Source of the DNA: Enterocloster hominis (ex Liu et al. 2021)
Lineage (GTDB): Bacteria > Bacillota > Clostridia > Lachnospirales > Lachnospiraceae
Length of the DNA: 64,000 nt
Direction of reading: 5' to 3'
NCBI GenBank assembly: GCA_014385265.1
Contig: JACRTJ010000013.1
Coordinates: 124,001 to 188,000, forward strand
Made by a program: the position numbers and the translations under genes. This document shows positions 1-10,161 of the stretch, piece by piece. How positions within the stretch are numbered: position 1 is the stretch's first letter; each line of letters begins with the position of its first letter. The notes beneath the pieces were generated by a model that had not been told where the DNA came from, did no database searches, and worked only from the letters and a program-made list of their open reading frames with translations.

Positions 1-176
<176 letters not shown>

Positions 177-188
177 CTAATCCCTAGT

Positions 189-3100
189 TTAATCTATTTT
201 ATCCCGCTTTTCAATGGTTTTTTGCACAACTTTGACATTTTTTTCACCAAGTAAAGTGTACAGTTCCTCCAAAAGCCTTCCCTGGGCGTTGATGGCCCAG
301 CTGGGAGACAGCCGTCTGAGCTTTCTCTCCTTCTTCAGATACATGACCACCCGGTCCTTCCCCTCGGATTCCCGAAGGACCGCCATGACGCTGTCCACGG
401 TCCTTTCATAAAACTCCTGGTCCTCAAACTGGAGCCACAGCTCGTTGGGAATGGCGGAAAACGGGATCACTTCCTCACATACCAGCTTTCCCACCGGATC
501 GTCTCCAATGGAAGCCCGGCCCCGTAAAAAGACCTTGGAATCCTCCGTCAGATACTGCTTGTTTTTCTCATAGATCTTCGGAAAGACCAGGGCCTCCACG
601 GTCCCCACCATGTCCTCCAGGGACACAAAGGCCATCAGCTGGCTGGTGCGGGTGGTCTTTACCTTTTTGGCCGTGATCATGCCTCCCACCACCACAATGG
701 AATTGTCCTCCACCACCGTATGGCCGTCCTCATCCACGATGAAATCTGAGGTCCGGGCCGTCACGTTCTTCTGCCACAGCTCCTGGTATGCCTCCATGGG
801 ATGGCCGCTGACGTAGATCCCCAGGGTCTCCTTTTCAAAGGCCAGAAGTGTCTCCTTATCAAATTCCCCCACATCCGGGAAGGACACCTGGAAATTGCCT
901 TTGTCTTCCTCCGGCGCAATGTCGAAGAAGCTCATCTGCCCCTCCATCACTGTCTTTTTCTCCCGTGCCTTGTTTTCCAGGAGCTCCGATGAAACGTACA
1001 GCTTCTGCTTCCTGGTGCCTGGAAGGGAATCCAGGGAACCGGATTTTATGAAGCTCTCCAGGGTCCTCTTATTGACCTCCCGGTTGGACATCCTGGATAC
1101 AAAATCCTCCAGGGTGGAAAACGGCCCGCCCGTCTCCCGCTCGGAGATGATCACGTCCACCACAGCCCGGCCCACGCTCTTAATGGCCGAAAGCCCGTAG
1201 CGGATGCTGTTCCCGGAAACGGAAAAGCCGCTCACGCCCTCGTTGATATCCGGGGGCAGGATCCCGATCCCCATGTTCCGGCAGGCCAGGATATATTCTG
1301 ACACCTTTGTGACATTATCCATGATGGAGGTCATAAGGGCGGCCATGAATTCCCTGGGATAGTAGTATTTTAAATAGGCCGTCTGATAGGCCACCACGGC
1401 GTAGGCCGCCGCATGGGACTTATTGAAGGCGTATTTGGCGAAATCCGTCATGTCGTCAAAGATCTGGTTGGCCGTCTTTTCGTCGATGCCGTTGGCCGCA
1501 CAGCCCTTTACTCCCTCTTCCTCGTTGCCGTAAACGAAATTCTTCCGCTCCCTGGCCATAACGTCCGCCTTTTTCTTGGACATGGCACGGCGCACCAGGT
1601 CGCTCCTTCCCAGGGTATACCCGGCCAGGTCCCGGACGATCTGCATGACCTGCTCCTGGTACACGATACAGCCGTAGGTGGGCTTTAAGATATGCTCCAG
1701 CTGGGGGCAGGTATAGGTGATGGCCGCTGGATCGTTCTTTCCCTTTAAATATTTGGGGATGAAATCCATGGGGCCCGGGCGGTACAGGGAGATCCCGGCG
1801 ATGATGTCCTCCAGGCTCTCCGGCTTCAGCTCCTTCATGAAGCTCTTCATTCCGCCGCTCTCCAGCTGGAACACACCGTCATCCTTTCCTGTTCCGATGG
1901 ACTCCATGACCTTTTTATCATTGAAATCAATGTGGTCCAGATCCAGCTTTACTCCGTGGTCCTTCTGGATCATGGCCACGGCGTCCTGGAGCACGGTCAG
2001 GGTCCTGAGCCCCAGGAAATCCATTTTCAAAAGTCCCAGCTCCTCCAGTGTGGTCATTGTAAACTGGGTGGTGATGGTGCCGTCGGAGCCCCGGGACAGG
2101 GGGACGTATTCATCGATGTTCGTCCGGCTGATGACCACTCCGGCCGCATGCATGGACGTATGCCTGGGAAGCCCCTCCAGCCGTCTGGACATGTCGATGA
2201 GCTTATGGACCTGCTCGTCGGTATCGTAAAGGCCCTTGAGCTCCGGATTTTTCTTTAAGGCCAGGTCCAGGGTGATGTTTAACTCCGCCGGGACCATTTT
2301 GGAGACCTGGTCGCAGAGGCTGTACGGCAGGTCCATGACCCTTCCCACGTCCCGGATCACGCCCCGGGCCGCCAGGGTACCAAAGGTGACGATCTGGGCC
2401 ACCTGGTCTTTTCCGTATTTCTCCACCACGTAGTCGATGACCTCCTGGCGGCGTTCATAGCAGAAATCCACGTCAATATCCGGCATGGACACCCGCTCCG
2501 GGTTCAGGAACCGCTCGAACAGAAGCTGGTAGCGGATGGGATCGATGTTGGTGATCTTTAAGCAGTAGGAAACGATGCTGCCGGCTGCGGAGCCGCGGCC
2601 AGGGCCCACGGCGATCCCATGGGATCTGGCAAAGTTTATGAAATCCCATACAATAAGGAAGTAATCCACATAGCCCATGCTCTTTATGACGCCCAGCTCA
2701 TATTCCAGCCGCTCCTTTAAGGTCCCGTCGTCCTCCGGATACCGCTCCTTAAAGCCTTCGCTGCACAGATGGTTTAAATAGCCCCAGGAATCGTAGCCCT
2801 CCGGCACCTCATAGCGCGGCAGCTTTGTGACGCCGAACTCGATCTCCACGTTGCACCGCTCTGCGATCTTTGCCGTATTGTCAATGGCCTCGGGGATGTA
2901 GGAAAACAGCTCCCGCATCTCCTCCTCGGATTTCACATAATACTGGCCGCCCTCATACCGCATCCGGTTTTCATCGGCCACCTTTTTTCCCGTCTGGATA
3001 CATAACAGGATATCGTGGGCCTCCCAGTCCTCGGCGTTGATATAGTGGCAGTCATTGGTGGCTGCCAGGGGGATATCCAGCTCTCTGGAAAGGCGGATGA

Positions 3101-3668
3101 TCCCCTGGTTCACCTGGCGCTGCATGGGGATCCCGTGATCCTGGAGCTCCAGGAAATAATTTCCCCGTCCAAAGATCTCCTGGTATTTTAAGACGGCCTC
3201 CTTCGCCTCCTCGTAAAGCCCCCGCGCCAGGAACCTGGGCACCTCTCCGGCCAGACAGGCGCTTAAGGCGATGATCCCCTTATGGTACGTCTTAAGTACC
3301 TCCATATCCACCCGGGGCTTATAATAAAAGCCGTCCACATATCCCTTGGAAACGATCTTCATCAGATTCTGATAGCCTTCGTTATTTTCCGCAAGAAGCA
3401 CCAGATGGTAATACCGGTCCTCGCCATGGACATTTTCCCGGTCAAACCGGGAGCCAGGGGCCACGTAGACCTCACAGCCTAAAATGGGCTTGATCCCCGC
3501 CTCCCTGGCTGCCCGGTAAAAATCAATGACGCCGTACATGGCCCCGTGGTCGGTGATGGCCATGCTGTCCATTCCCAGCTCCTTTGCCCTGACCGCCAGC
3601 TCTTTTATTTTACTGGAACCGTCCAGGAGACTGTACTCCGTATGGACGTGTAAGTGTGTAAAAGCCAT
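189..3668 (-). CDS. dnaE: DNA polymerase III subunit alpha (DnaE type)
   Basis: This 1159-residue protein is a C-family replicative polymerase. The N-terminal PHP domain starts at FTHLHVHTEYSLLDG. The palm carries PDIDVDF, which supplies catalytic aspartates, and GPGRGSAAGS lies just before it. Helix-hairpin-helix and OB-fold regions follow (FVSRMSNREVNKRTLESFI; GGMITAKKVKT). The length is normal for DnaE rather than the longer PolC with its internal exonuclease, so in a firmicute it would act beside PolC in lagging-strand synthesis (established for Bacillus DnaE). A GGAGG site lies 9 bases before the ATG. The gene sits between a terminator behind the HPr-like gene and pfkA. Confidence 0.97.
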   Translation of the reverse strand: MAFTHLHVHTEYSLLDGSSKIKELAVRAKELGMDSMAITDHGAMYGVIDFYRAAREAGIKPILGCEVYVAPGSRFDRENVHGEDRYYHLVLLAENNEGYQNLMKIVSKGYVDGFYYKPRVDMEVLKTYHKGIIALSACLAGEVPRFLARGLYEEAKEAVLKYQEIFGRGNYFLELQDHGIPMQRQVNQGIIRLSRELDIPLAATNDCHYINAEDWEAHDILLCIQTGKKVADENRMRYEGGQYYVKSEEEMRELFSYIPEAIDNTAKIAERCNVEIEFGVTKLPRYEVPEGYDSWGYLNHLCSEGFKERYPEDDGTLKERLEYELGVIKSMGYVDYFLIVWDFINFARSHGIAVGPGRGSAAGSIVSYCLKITNIDPIRYQLLFERFLNPERVSMPDIDVDFCYERRQEVIDYVVEKYGKDQVAQIVTFGTLAARGVIRDVGRVMDLPYSLCDQVSKMVPAELNITLDLALKKNPELKGLYDTDEQVHKLIDMSRRLEGLPRHTSMHAAGVVISRTNIDEYVPLSRGSDGTITTQFTMTTLEELGLLKMDFLGLRTLTVLQDAVAMIQKDHGVKLDLDHIDFNDKKVMESIGTGKDDGVFQLESGGMKSFMKELKPESLEDIIAGISLYRPGPMDFIPKYLKGKNDPAAITYTCPQLEHILKPTYGCIVYQEQVMQIVRDLAGYTLGRSDLVRRAMSKKKADVMARERKNFVYGNEEEGVKGCAANGIDEKTANQIFDDMTDFAKYAFNKSHAAAYAVVAYQTAYLKYYYPREFMAALMTSIMDNVTKVSEYILACRNMGIGILPPDINEGVSGFSVSGNSIRYGLSAIKSVGRAVVDVIISERETGGPFSTLEDFVSRMSNREVNKRTLESFIKSGSLDSLPGTRKQKLYVSSELLENKAREKKTVMEGQMSFFDIAPEEDKGNFQVSFPDVGEFDKETLLAFEKETLGIYVSGHPMEAYQELWQKNVTARTSDFIVDEDGHTVVEDNSIVVVGGMITAKKVKTTRTSQLMAFVSLEDMVGTVEALVFPKIYEKNKQYLTEDSKVFLRGRASIGDDPVGKLVCEEVIPFSAIPNELWLQFEDQEFYERTVDSVMAVLRESEGKDRVVMYLKKERKLRRLSPSWAINAQGRLLEELYTLLGEKNVKVVQKTIEKRDKID

Positions 3669-3685
3669 CTGCTGCCTCCTCCGTT

Positions 3686-3720
3686 AAAAAGAGGCTGTTT
3701 CCTATGGGAAAACAGCCTCC
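3686..3720 (-). terminator. Rho-independent terminator after the HPr-like gene
   Basis: On the minus strand GAGGCTGTTTTCCC and its complement GGAAACAGCCTC form a stem with a short loop, directly followed by a T tract. It lies 6 bases past the stop of the HPr-like gene and just before the dnaE ribosome site, so it would separate the hprK-murB-rapZ-whiA transcript from dnaE. Confidence 0.8.
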
Positions 3721-3725
3721 TGGAC

Positions 3726-3980
3726 TTAATTATTGCTCAGATATTTCTCAATATCGTTGATCGCCTTTTCTTCATCTGCTCCGTCAGCCGTAACGACCAC
3801 CTGTTCACCAACCGGAAGGTCCAGTGTCATCATCCCCATGATGCTTTTGGCATTGACTTTTTTATTGTCGCTCTGAACATAAATCCTGCTTTCATAGCTG
3901 CTCGCAAGCTGAACCAGCATTGCAATCGGACGTGCCTCCAGACCGGAAGCCAATTCAATAGTAACGGTCCGTTTTGTCAT
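3726..3980 (-). CDS. HPr-like/Crh-like regulatory phosphocarrier with Glu at position 15
   Basis: This 84-residue protein has the HPr fold signature throughout. Ser46 sits in NAKSIMG, the site phosphorylated by HPr kinase in the family. The active-site loop reads SGLEARP, so residue 15 is Glu where HPr has the His that accepts phosphate from enzyme I; Bacillus Crh has Gln there. The protein therefore cannot do His-15 phosphotransfer and probably works only in carbon catabolite control through Ser46. The start at 3980 was chosen because AGGAGG lies 6 bases before it; an in-frame ATG five codons upstream overlaps that ribosome site. It closes a cluster that contains hprK itself, and Crh shares the whiA locus in Bacillus as well. 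Confidence 0.9.
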   Translation of the reverse strand: MTKRTVTIELASGLEARPIAMLVQLASSYESRIYVQSDNKKVNAKSIMGMMTLDLPVGEQVVVTADGADEEKAINDIEKYLSNN

Positions 3981-4014
3981 AACAATCCTCCTCATAACAC
4001 ATGGACAGCAAACC

Positions 4015-4977
4015 TCACTGTCCAGCTCCCTGCTCCTCCCTCAGGCGTTCTGCCAGTTCGCAGAGCTTTCTCAGCCGGTGGTTGACCCCCGACTTTCCAA
4101 CAGGCGGTTCCAGGTCTTCACCCAGTTCTTTCAGCGTCGCTTCTGGCTTTTCAAGCCGCGCCCTGGCGATCTGCGCCAGCCCTGGCGGCAGGCTCTCAAA
4201 CCCGGCCGTATCCCGAATGAAAACAATATCGTTGATCTGCTTCACCGCAGCGGACACCGTTTTGTTGATGTTGGCCGTCTCACAGTTTACCTGGCGGTTG
4301 ACGTTTCCTCTCATCTCCTTCAGGATCCGGATATTTTCCAGCTCCATAAGTGACAGGTGGGCTTCCATCACATTCAGCATGTCGACGATCTGACTTCCCT
4401 CTTTAATATATGCCACATAGTACCGTTTCCGCATGACAATTTTTGCCTCTATGTCAAAAGTCGCCATAATGGACTGGATCTGCCTGGCCTTGGACTCCGT
4501 GGCACAGACGATCTCAAAGTGATAAAACTTTTCCGGATCGCTGATGGAGCCGGACGCCAGGAAGGCGCCTCTTAAAAACGCGCGGCGGCAGCATGGATTC
4601 TGTACCACCACGTTTCCAACCACCGACAGGTTTTCTCCGATCTCCCCATCTTCGGAAAGCAGCTTTGTGGCCTTCAATACCCGGAGCGCATCCTCGTGCT
4701 GTTTTACACAGACGGAATAGACCCGGTTCTTTCCCAGGTGCGCATTCCGGCGTATCGATATGTCAGCTTCTATATTAAATGTTTTTTTCAATAAAGTAAA
4801 GCACTTTCTTGCAACTGTTACATTTTCCGTATGGATCTTGATGGTATACCGGTCGTCCCCCGATATCTGGATCCCTCCGCAAAGGCTCAGGATCGCCGCG
4901 ATCTCTGCGATCTGACAGTGCCTGGCAGGACTCATCTGCCGGGACAGCTCCTCCTTGATTCTGGCAGAAAATGACAT
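4015..4977 (-). CDS. whiA: DNA-binding protein WhiA
   Basis: This 320-residue protein has an N-terminal half related to LAGLIDADG endonucleases and a C-terminal helix-turn-helix (LKELGEDLEPPVGKSGVNHR), the WhiA architecture. In actinobacteria WhiA controls sporulation division; in firmicutes it affects chromosome segregation and division. GAFLASGSI and GSQIVDMLN lie in the LAGLIDADG-like part. Its start is immediately adjacent to the rapZ stop, so the two are translationally linked. The gene keeps the conserved order rapZ-whiA-HPr-like, but the yvcK/mgfK gene that often sits between rapZ and whiA in bacilli is absent here. Confidence 0.95.
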   Translation of the reverse strand: MSFSARIKEELSRQMSPARHCQIAEIAAILSLCGGIQISGDDRYTIKIHTENVTVARKCFTLLKKTFNIEADISIRRNAHLGKNRVYSVCVKQHEDALRVLKATKLLSEDGEIGENLSVVGNVVVQNPCCRRAFLRGAFLASGSISDPEKFYHFEIVCATESKARQIQSIMATFDIEAKIVMRKRYYVAYIKEGSQIVDMLNVMEAHLSLMELENIRILKEMRGNVNRQVNCETANINKTVSAAVKQINDIVFIRDTAGFESLPPGLAQIARARLEKPEATLKELGEDLEPPVGKSGVNHRLRKLCELAERLREEQGAGQ

Positions 4978-5847
4978 CTATCTCACTCCATCCACATCTG
5001 CATCCCGGTGCTCCATGCGCACCTCGTACCGTTCCGCCTCTTTCAGGCGCTTAAATACCTCATGGGCAATGGCCACAGACCGGTGCTTCCCTCCAGTGCA
5101 GCCCACGGCGATCACTAACTGGTTCTTCCCCTCCTGCTCATACCTGGGGATCAGGAAGCGGAGAAGGTCCATGAGCTTTTCTAAAAATTCTGCGGCCGTA
5201 CCGCCCTGCATCACATAGTCCCGCACCGGCTCCTCCATCCCCGTATGGAACCGCAGCTCCTCCACATAATAGGGATTTGGCAGAAACCTCACGTCAAATA
5301 CCAGGTCCGCATCCGACGGGATCCCATATTTAAAGCCAAAGCTCAGGACTGTGATAAACAGGCTGCTCTTTTCCCGGTCCCTGGAAAAGAGCGTCCGGAT
5401 CTCCTTTTTCAGCTCCTTTGTAAGGAGCTTGCTGGTATCCAGCACATAGTCGGCCTCGTCCTTTAAAAAGGCCAGCTTCTCCCTCTCCAGGCTGATGCCC
5501 TTTTCCACCCGGCCGGACCGGGACAGGGGATGGCTCCTCCTGGTCTCCTTATAGCGTTTTATGAGCACCTGGTCGCTGGACTCTAAAAACAGGATCTCAA
5601 AGGGATAGGAATTCTCCCGCCATTTATTGATGATGGTCTGCAGCTGGGGCAGCTCCCGCCCGCTGCGTATGTCGATGCCCAGGGCGATATCACTGGCGTT
5701 GTTCTCGTCCCTTAAGGTCAGCTCTGCAAATTTCTCTATGAGCAGGATGGGCAGGTTATCCACACAGTAGAACCCCATATCCTCAAAAAATTTCAGCGCC
5801 GTCGATTTGCCCGCGCCCGACATGCCTGTAACAATGATCAGTCTCAC
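4978..5847 (-). CDS. rapZ: RNase adapter / nucleotide-binding protein RapZ (YvcJ)
   Basis: This 289-residue P-loop protein has Walker A GMSGAGKS at residues 8-15 and a conserved C-terminal domain (AVGCTGGKHRSVAIA). In Enterobacteria RapZ binds GlmZ RNA and controls GlmS; in Bacillus the homologue YvcJ is an NTPase linked to competence. The target in Clostridia is not known. It is 12 bases downstream of murB and abuts whiA, consistent with one long minus-strand transcript from uvrC or hprK through the HPr-like gene. Confidence 0.95.
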   Translation of the reverse strand: MRLIIVTGMSGAGKSTALKFFEDMGFYCVDNLPILLIEKFAELTLRDENNASDIALGIDIRSGRELPQLQTIINKWRENSYPFEILFLESSDQVLIKRYKETRRSHPLSRSGRVEKGISLEREKLAFLKDEADYVLDTSKLLTKELKKEIRTLFSRDREKSSLFITVLSFGFKYGIPSDADLVFDVRFLPNPYYVEELRFHTGMEEPVRDYVMQGGTAAEFLEKLMDLLRFLIPRYEQEGKNQLVIAVGCTGGKHRSVAIAHEVFKRLKEAERYEVRMEHRDADVDGVR

Positions 5848-5859
5848 GGCCGTTTCCTC

Positions 5860-6723
5860 CTAAAATCCGCCCAGGAGCTTTACCTCCAGCTCCAGCTCCA
5901 CTCCGGACTGCTCCTGCACCCGTCTTTTTACCTCCATGCAGAGTCCGTAGATCTCCGACGCCGTGGCCCCGTTCTGGTTGATGACAAAGCCCGCGTGCTT
6001 TTCTGACACGGCAGCTCCCCCCAGCGTGAAGCCCTTAAGACCGGCTTCCTGGATCAGCTGGCCCGCAAAATGGCCCTGGGGTCTTTTAAAGGTGCTTCCG
6101 GCGCTGGGATATTCCAGCGGCTGCTTTTCCCTGCGCTTTGCGGAAAGCTCGTCCATCCGGGCCTTTATGGCCTCTGGCTCTCCGCGCTTTAAGGCGTATT
6201 CTGCCTCCAGCACCACATAGCCGTTTCCCGGGATACAGCTGGTACGGTAGCCCAGCTCCAGCTCCTCTGCCGGGATCCTCTTTATCTGGCCCTCCGGCGT
6301 CAGCACCGTGGCGGACAGAAGCACATCCTTTGTTTCCGATCCATAGGCCCCGGCGTTCATGACACAGGCTCCTCCAACGGTCCCCGGGATCCCGGCGGCA
6401 AATTCGAACCCTGTAAGGCCGCATTTTAAGGCCAGGCTGGCGGCTCTTGAAAGCAGCACGCCGGAGCCGGCCCGCAGGATCTCTCCCTCGGTCTCCAGCC
6501 GGTCAAACCGGCTGGTGCTGACGATGAGGCCCGGATACCCCTGGTCGCTGACCAGAAGGTTGCTCCCGTTTCCCACGATGTACCAGGGCAGTCCGGCCTT
6601 TTGGAAGAGGGAGACCAGGGCCCCCAGCTCCTCTGCCGTTTCTGGCTCCGCATACCAGGCAGCCGGTCCACCGGCCCGGAACGAGGTATGCATCTTCATT
6701 GGTTCATTGATCCTTATTTCCAT
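5860..6723 (-). CDS. murB: UDP-N-acetylenolpyruvoylglucosamine reductase
   Basis: This 287-residue FAD enzyme reduces UDP-GlcNAc-enolpyruvate to UDP-MurNAc with NADPH, the second committed step of peptidoglycan precursor synthesis in the cytoplasm. The N-terminal FAD domain shows TSFRAGGPA and IVGNGSNLLVSD, then GIPGTVGGACVMNAGAYG; the C-terminal part has SAGSTFKRP, with the catalytic Ser region of MurB, and GFVINQNGATA. Length and motifs fit the short Bacillus-type MurB. It lies 11 bases after hprK and 12 before rapZ, as in other Lachnospiraceae. Confidence 0.96.
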   Translation of the reverse strand: MEIRINEPMKMHTSFRAGGPAAWYAEPETAEELGALVSLFQKAGLPWYIVGNGSNLLVSDQGYPGLIVSTSRFDRLETEGEILRAGSGVLLSRAASLALKCGLTGFEFAAGIPGTVGGACVMNAGAYGSETKDVLLSATVLTPEGQIKRIPAEELELGYRTSCIPGNGYVVLEAEYALKRGEPEAIKARMDELSAKRREKQPLEYPSAGSTFKRPQGHFAGQLIQEAGLKGFTLGGAAVSEKHAGFVINQNGATASEIYGLCMEVKRRVQEQSGVELELEVKLLGGF

Positions 6724-6734
6724 GAAACCTCCTG

Positions 6735-7661
6735 TCAGCTCTTTCTGGCCAGGTTCGCCTGGACCCGGTTATAAAGCTCTTTGGCCGCATTGTAGCCCAT
6801 TTTTTTCTGGCGGTAGTTGACAGCCGCCGACTCCACGATCACTGCCAGGTTTCTTCCCGGACGGATGGGGATGTCGTGGCAGATCACCTTATTGCCCAGG
6901 AACTCCGTATACTGGTCTTCCATGCCCAGGCGGTCGTATTCCTTGCTCTTATCCCACTCCTCCAGACGGATCACCATGTTGATGGACTGGGTATCCTTGA
7001 CGCTCTCCACGCCGAACAGGGTCTTCACGTCAATGATCCCGATGCCGCGGAGCTCAATGAAATATTTGGTGATATCGGGAGCGGAGCCCACCAGGGTCTC
7101 GTCGCTCACCTTCCGGATCTCCACCACGTCGTCGCTCACCAGCCGGTGGCCCCTTTTGATGAGCTCCAGGGCCGCCTCGCTCTTTCCGATGCCGCTTTCC
7201 CCCGTAATGAGAACGCCCTCACCGAACACGTCCACCAGAACGCCGTGGATGCTGATGCAGGGAGCCAGCTTGGCCTTTAACCAACGGGTCACCTCCGCCA
7301 TCACGTCCGAGGTGGGCTTTGCAGAGGACAGGCAGGGAACGCCGTAATGGCAGCAGAGCGCCAGCACGTCCTCACCCGGCTCCTGGCCGCGGCAGAATAC
7401 GATACATGGGATCTTGCTGGACAAAAGCTTGTCATACATGGCCTTGCGCCGCTCTGTGGTAAGGCCGGAAAGATAAGCCAGCTCCACATTTCCCAGCATC
7501 TGGACCCTCTCGTTATCGAAATGATCGTAAAAGCCTGTCAGCTGCAGGGCCGGACGGTTCACGTCCGGATGGGATAAAACGATCTTGTCGGCATCGATCT
7601 CCGGCGTAAGATTCCTGAAATCCATTTTTTTTATCAGTTCCGTAATAGTAACCCCGTACAT
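6735..7661 (-). CDS. hprK: HPr kinase/phosphorylase
   Basis: This 308-residue protein phosphorylates and dephosphorylates Ser46 of HPr (and Crh), linking glycolytic flux to CcpA catabolite repression. The catalytic domain has the Walker A GESGIGKSEAALEL and the following GHRLVSDDVVEI signature, with the K4-loop-like region GIGIIDVKTLFG. The N-terminal domain (about residues 1-130) is the usual non-catalytic hexamer arm. The gene starts one base after the uvrC stop. Its presence in the same cluster as the HPr-like protein with intact Ser46 supports the idea that the latter is a substrate. Confidence 0.96.
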   Translation of the reverse strand: MYGVTITELIKKMDFRNLTPEIDADKIVLSHPDVNRPALQLTGFYDHFDNERVQMLGNVELAYLSGLTTERRKAMYDKLLSSKIPCIVFCRGQEPGEDVLALCCHYGVPCLSSAKPTSDVMAEVTRWLKAKLAPCISIHGVLVDVFGEGVLITGESGIGKSEAALELIKRGHRLVSDDVVEIRKVSDETLVGSAPDITKYFIELRGIGIIDVKTLFGVESVKDTQSINMVIRLEEWDKSKEYDRLGMEDQYTEFLGNKVICHDIPIRPGRNLAVIVESAAVNYRQKKMGYNAAKELYNRVQANLARKS

Positions 7662-7662
7662 A

Positions 7663-9624
7663 TTATTCTCCTTCCTGGCGATTCATTCCCGGGCTTTCCG
7701 GACCGGATCCCTTTCCTTCCGGCTCCCCGTGGAAAAATCCATATACACTTTCTGCTGCCCGCCGGTTCATCCCCTCAGTGGAGGAAAGCTCCTCCAGGCT
7801 GGCGTCCCGGATGGCCTCCAGGGATTTAAACCGGCGCATCAGCGCCTTTCTCCTGGCTGGCCCGATGCCCTCAATATCATCCAGGACTGAGCGGACCTGG
7901 CCCTGGCTCCGGAGGCTCCTGTGGTATTCGATGGCAAACCGGTGGGCCTCGTCCTGGATCCTGGTGATCAGCTTAAAGCCCTCGCTGTACCGGTCAATGG
8001 GGATCTCCACATTCTGGTAATAGAGGCCCCGGGTCCTGTGGTTATCGTCCTTGACCATGCCGCAGACCGGGATGGAGAGCCCCAGACGCTCCAGAACCTT
8101 CAAGGCCACATTCACCTGCCCCCTTCCGCCGTCCATCATGATCAGATCCGGGAAGCGTGTGAAGCTCCCGAACCGTTCCATATTTCCCGGATCCCCGTCC
8201 GCCGTCTCCATGGCCATAAGCTCTTCCCGCTCTGAAAGACCGTGCTCAAACCGTCTGGTGAGCACCTCCTCCATGGAGGCATAGTCGTTGGGCCCCTGGA
8301 CCGTTTTGATCTTAAATTTGCGGTAATCGTTGCGCCTGGGCCTTCCGTCCTCATAGACTACCATGGAGCCCACCGACTCAAAGCCGCTGATATTGGAAAT
8401 ATCGAAGGCCTCGATCCGCTTCACTCCAGAAAGCCCCAGCCATTCGCCCACCTGGTTCATGGCTCCGATGGTCTTAAGCTCTTCTCTTTTGATCTTTTCC
8501 TTATCCTGGGACAGGACAAGAAGGGCGTTCTTGGCCGCCAGCTCCACTAACCGTTCCTTCTGCCCCTTTTTGGGGATCACAAATTTTACGTTCTGGCCCC
8601 GGCGCTTTGTGAGCCACTGGCCCACCAGCCCCATTTCCTCAAATTCCTGCTGGACCCAGACCTCCCTGGGGATAAACGGCGTTCCGGCGTAAAACTGCTT
8701 TATGAAACTGCCGATGATCTGGCTGTCGTCTCCGGCCGTGGAGGCCGAAACGTGGAAATGCTCCCGGCCAATGAGCTTTCCGTCCCGGACAAAGAACACC
8801 TGGACCACCGCGTCCTCACTGTCCCTGGCCATGGCAATGATGTCCCGGTCCTCCATGCTCTGGCTGGTGATCTTCTGCTTCTGGGCCACCTGCTTTACGC
8901 TGTTTAAAAGCTCCCGGTATTCGATGGCCGTTTCAAAATCCATCTCATCCGAGGCCTGCATCATCTTTTCCTCCAGCATGGAGAGGACCGGCTCGTATTT
9001 TCCGTTTAAAAAGTCCAGGGTCTGGGCCACGGCCTTTCCATATTCCTCCTGGGAAATATACCCCTGGCAGGGAGCCTGGCACTGCTTAATGTGGTAATTG
9101 AGGCAGGGCCGCTCCTTCCCTATATCCTGCGGGAGCCGCCTGGTGCAGGTACGGAGCTTCCACAGCTTATGGATCAGGTCGATGGTATCCTTCACCGCCC
9201 CGGCGCTGGTATAGGGGCCGAAATACCGGCACTTATCCTTCTTCATGGTCCGTGAAAACAGGACTCTGGGGAAGGCCTCGTCCATGGTCACCTTGATATA
9301 AGGATACGTTTTGTCATCCTTTAACATGGTATTGTACCTGGGACGGTGCTCCTTGATCAGGTTGCACTCCAGGACCAGGGCCTCCAGCTCTGAATCCGTA
9401 ATGATATACTCGAACCGGGCGATCCGGGACACCATTTTTTCGATCTTGGCCGTCTTGCTCCGGCTTTCCTGGAAATACTGGCGCACCCGGTTTTTCAGGC
9501 TTATGGCCTTTCCCACGTAAATGATCTCGTCATGCCTGTCGTGCATGATATAAACTCCCGGCGAAGCTGGGAGTTTTTTCAGTTCCTCTTCTATATTAAA
9601 ACCGTTCTCGTCTTTCTCTGTCAA
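7663..9624 (-). CDS. uvrC: Excinuclease ABC subunit C
   Basis: This 653-residue nucleotide-excision-repair nuclease makes both incisions around a UvrAB-marked lesion. The N-terminal GIY-YIG domain is seen in [20 protein letters not shown], followed by a Cys-rich stretch ([20 protein letters not shown]), a UVR domain that binds UvrB near residue 210, the RNase H-like nuclease ([23 protein letters not shown]) and a C-terminal HhH pair ([18 protein letters not shown]). Length is slightly above the usual 600 because of the loose C-terminal tail. It overlaps the preceding DUF1653 gene by 4 bases (ATGA), indicating coupling. Confidence 0.97.
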   Translation of the reverse strand: MTEKDENGFNIEEELKKLPASPGVYIMHDRHDEIIYVGKAISLKNRVRQYFQESRSKTAKIEKMVSRIARFEYIITDSELEALVLECNLIKEHRPRYNTMLKDDKTYPYIKVTMDEAFPRVLFSRTMKKDKCRYFGPYTSAGAVKDTIDLIHKLWKLRTCTRRLPQDIGKERPCLNYHIKQCQAPCQGYISQEEYGKAVAQTLDFLNGKYEPVLSMLEEKMMQASDEMDFETAIEYRELLNSVKQVAQKQKITSQSMEDRDIIAMARDSEDAVVQVFFVRDGKLIGREHFHVSASTAGDDSQIIGSFIKQFYAGTPFIPREVWVQQEFEEMGLVGQWLTKRRGQNVKFVIPKKGQKERLVELAAKNALLVLSQDKEKIKREELKTIGAMNQVGEWLGLSGVKRIEAFDISNISGFESVGSMVVYEDGRPRRNDYRKFKIKTVQGPNDYASMEEVLTRRFEHGLSEREELMAMETADGDPGNMERFGSFTRFPDLIMMDGGRGQVNVALKVLERLGLSIPVCGMVKDDNHRTRGLYYQNVEIPIDRYSEGFKLITRIQDEAHRFAIEYHRSLRSQGQVRSVLDDIEGIGPARRKALMRRFKSLEAIRDASLEELSSTEGMNRRAAESVYGFFHGEPEGKGSGPESPGMNRQEGE

Positions 9625-10151
9625 CGCAGCCGCTCCCCATCAAATTTTTTCAGCATCCGCACATGCTGGCGGATCCCGGAGATCTGCTCTGCCGCCGAAT
9701 CCCCCTGGGGGCGGATATCCAGGACCATACAGATATCGTCCACTTCCTTCTGCCCCGCCTTCTGGGAAAGCCTGGCCAGAGCCTCCAGCATCTTATCGTA
9801 ATCCCTCACATCCATGGCGTCAAAAAACTCCAGGAGATGGGGATTCATGGGCTTCTCCTCCTCCGGTTCTTCCCCGGCCTGGATCCCCTGTCCGTCACCC
9901 ATCCGGCATCCCGGCTCCGTCACCCGCTCAAACCGGTAATCCTGGTCCGCATCCGGATATTTTTCCCGGTCCACCTCTTCCATGAACATGGACAGGGGCC
10001 GGACCCAGATCTTAAAATCCCCGTAAAGGGCCTGGTAGACCACCATGGCCTCTCCCGTTTCGGAGTGGGAGGCAACAGCCACGATCTGATACATCTTATT
10101 TTTAAAGTGCCGGTAAAACTCTCCCGGCGCTGGTAATCTTCTCTGCTCCAT
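9621..10151 (-). CDS. DUF1653 domain protein
   Basis: This 176-residue protein has an N-terminal DUF1653 domain ([20 protein letters not shown], then [16 protein letters not shown]), a small beta-rich fold of unknown function. The remaining half is charged and low in hydrophobics ([37 protein letters not shown]) with no recognised motif. The start at 10151 follows GGGAGGAGCAG; a longer reading exists but has no ribosome site. It overlaps uvrC by 4 bases and follows the lipoprotein gene by 10, so it belongs to that transcript. No function is inferred. Confidence 0.8.
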   Translation of the reverse strand: MEQRRLPAPGEFYRHFKNKMYQIVAVASHSETGEAMVVYQALYGDFKIWVRPLSMFMEEVDREKYPDADQDYRFERVTEPGCRMGDGQGIQAGEEPEEEKPMNPHLLEFFDAMDVRDYDKMLEALARLSQKAGQKEVDDICMVLDIRPQGDSAAEQISGIRQHVRMLKKFDGERLR

Positions 10152-10161
10152 CTGCTCCTCC

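Noticed and set aside
895..1200. Long plus-strand open frames opposite dnaE, uvrC, sbcC and other genes
   Set aside because: They are antisense shadows of GC-rich coding sequence: no ribosome sites, low-complexity Pro/Ser/Arg content and no family resemblance.
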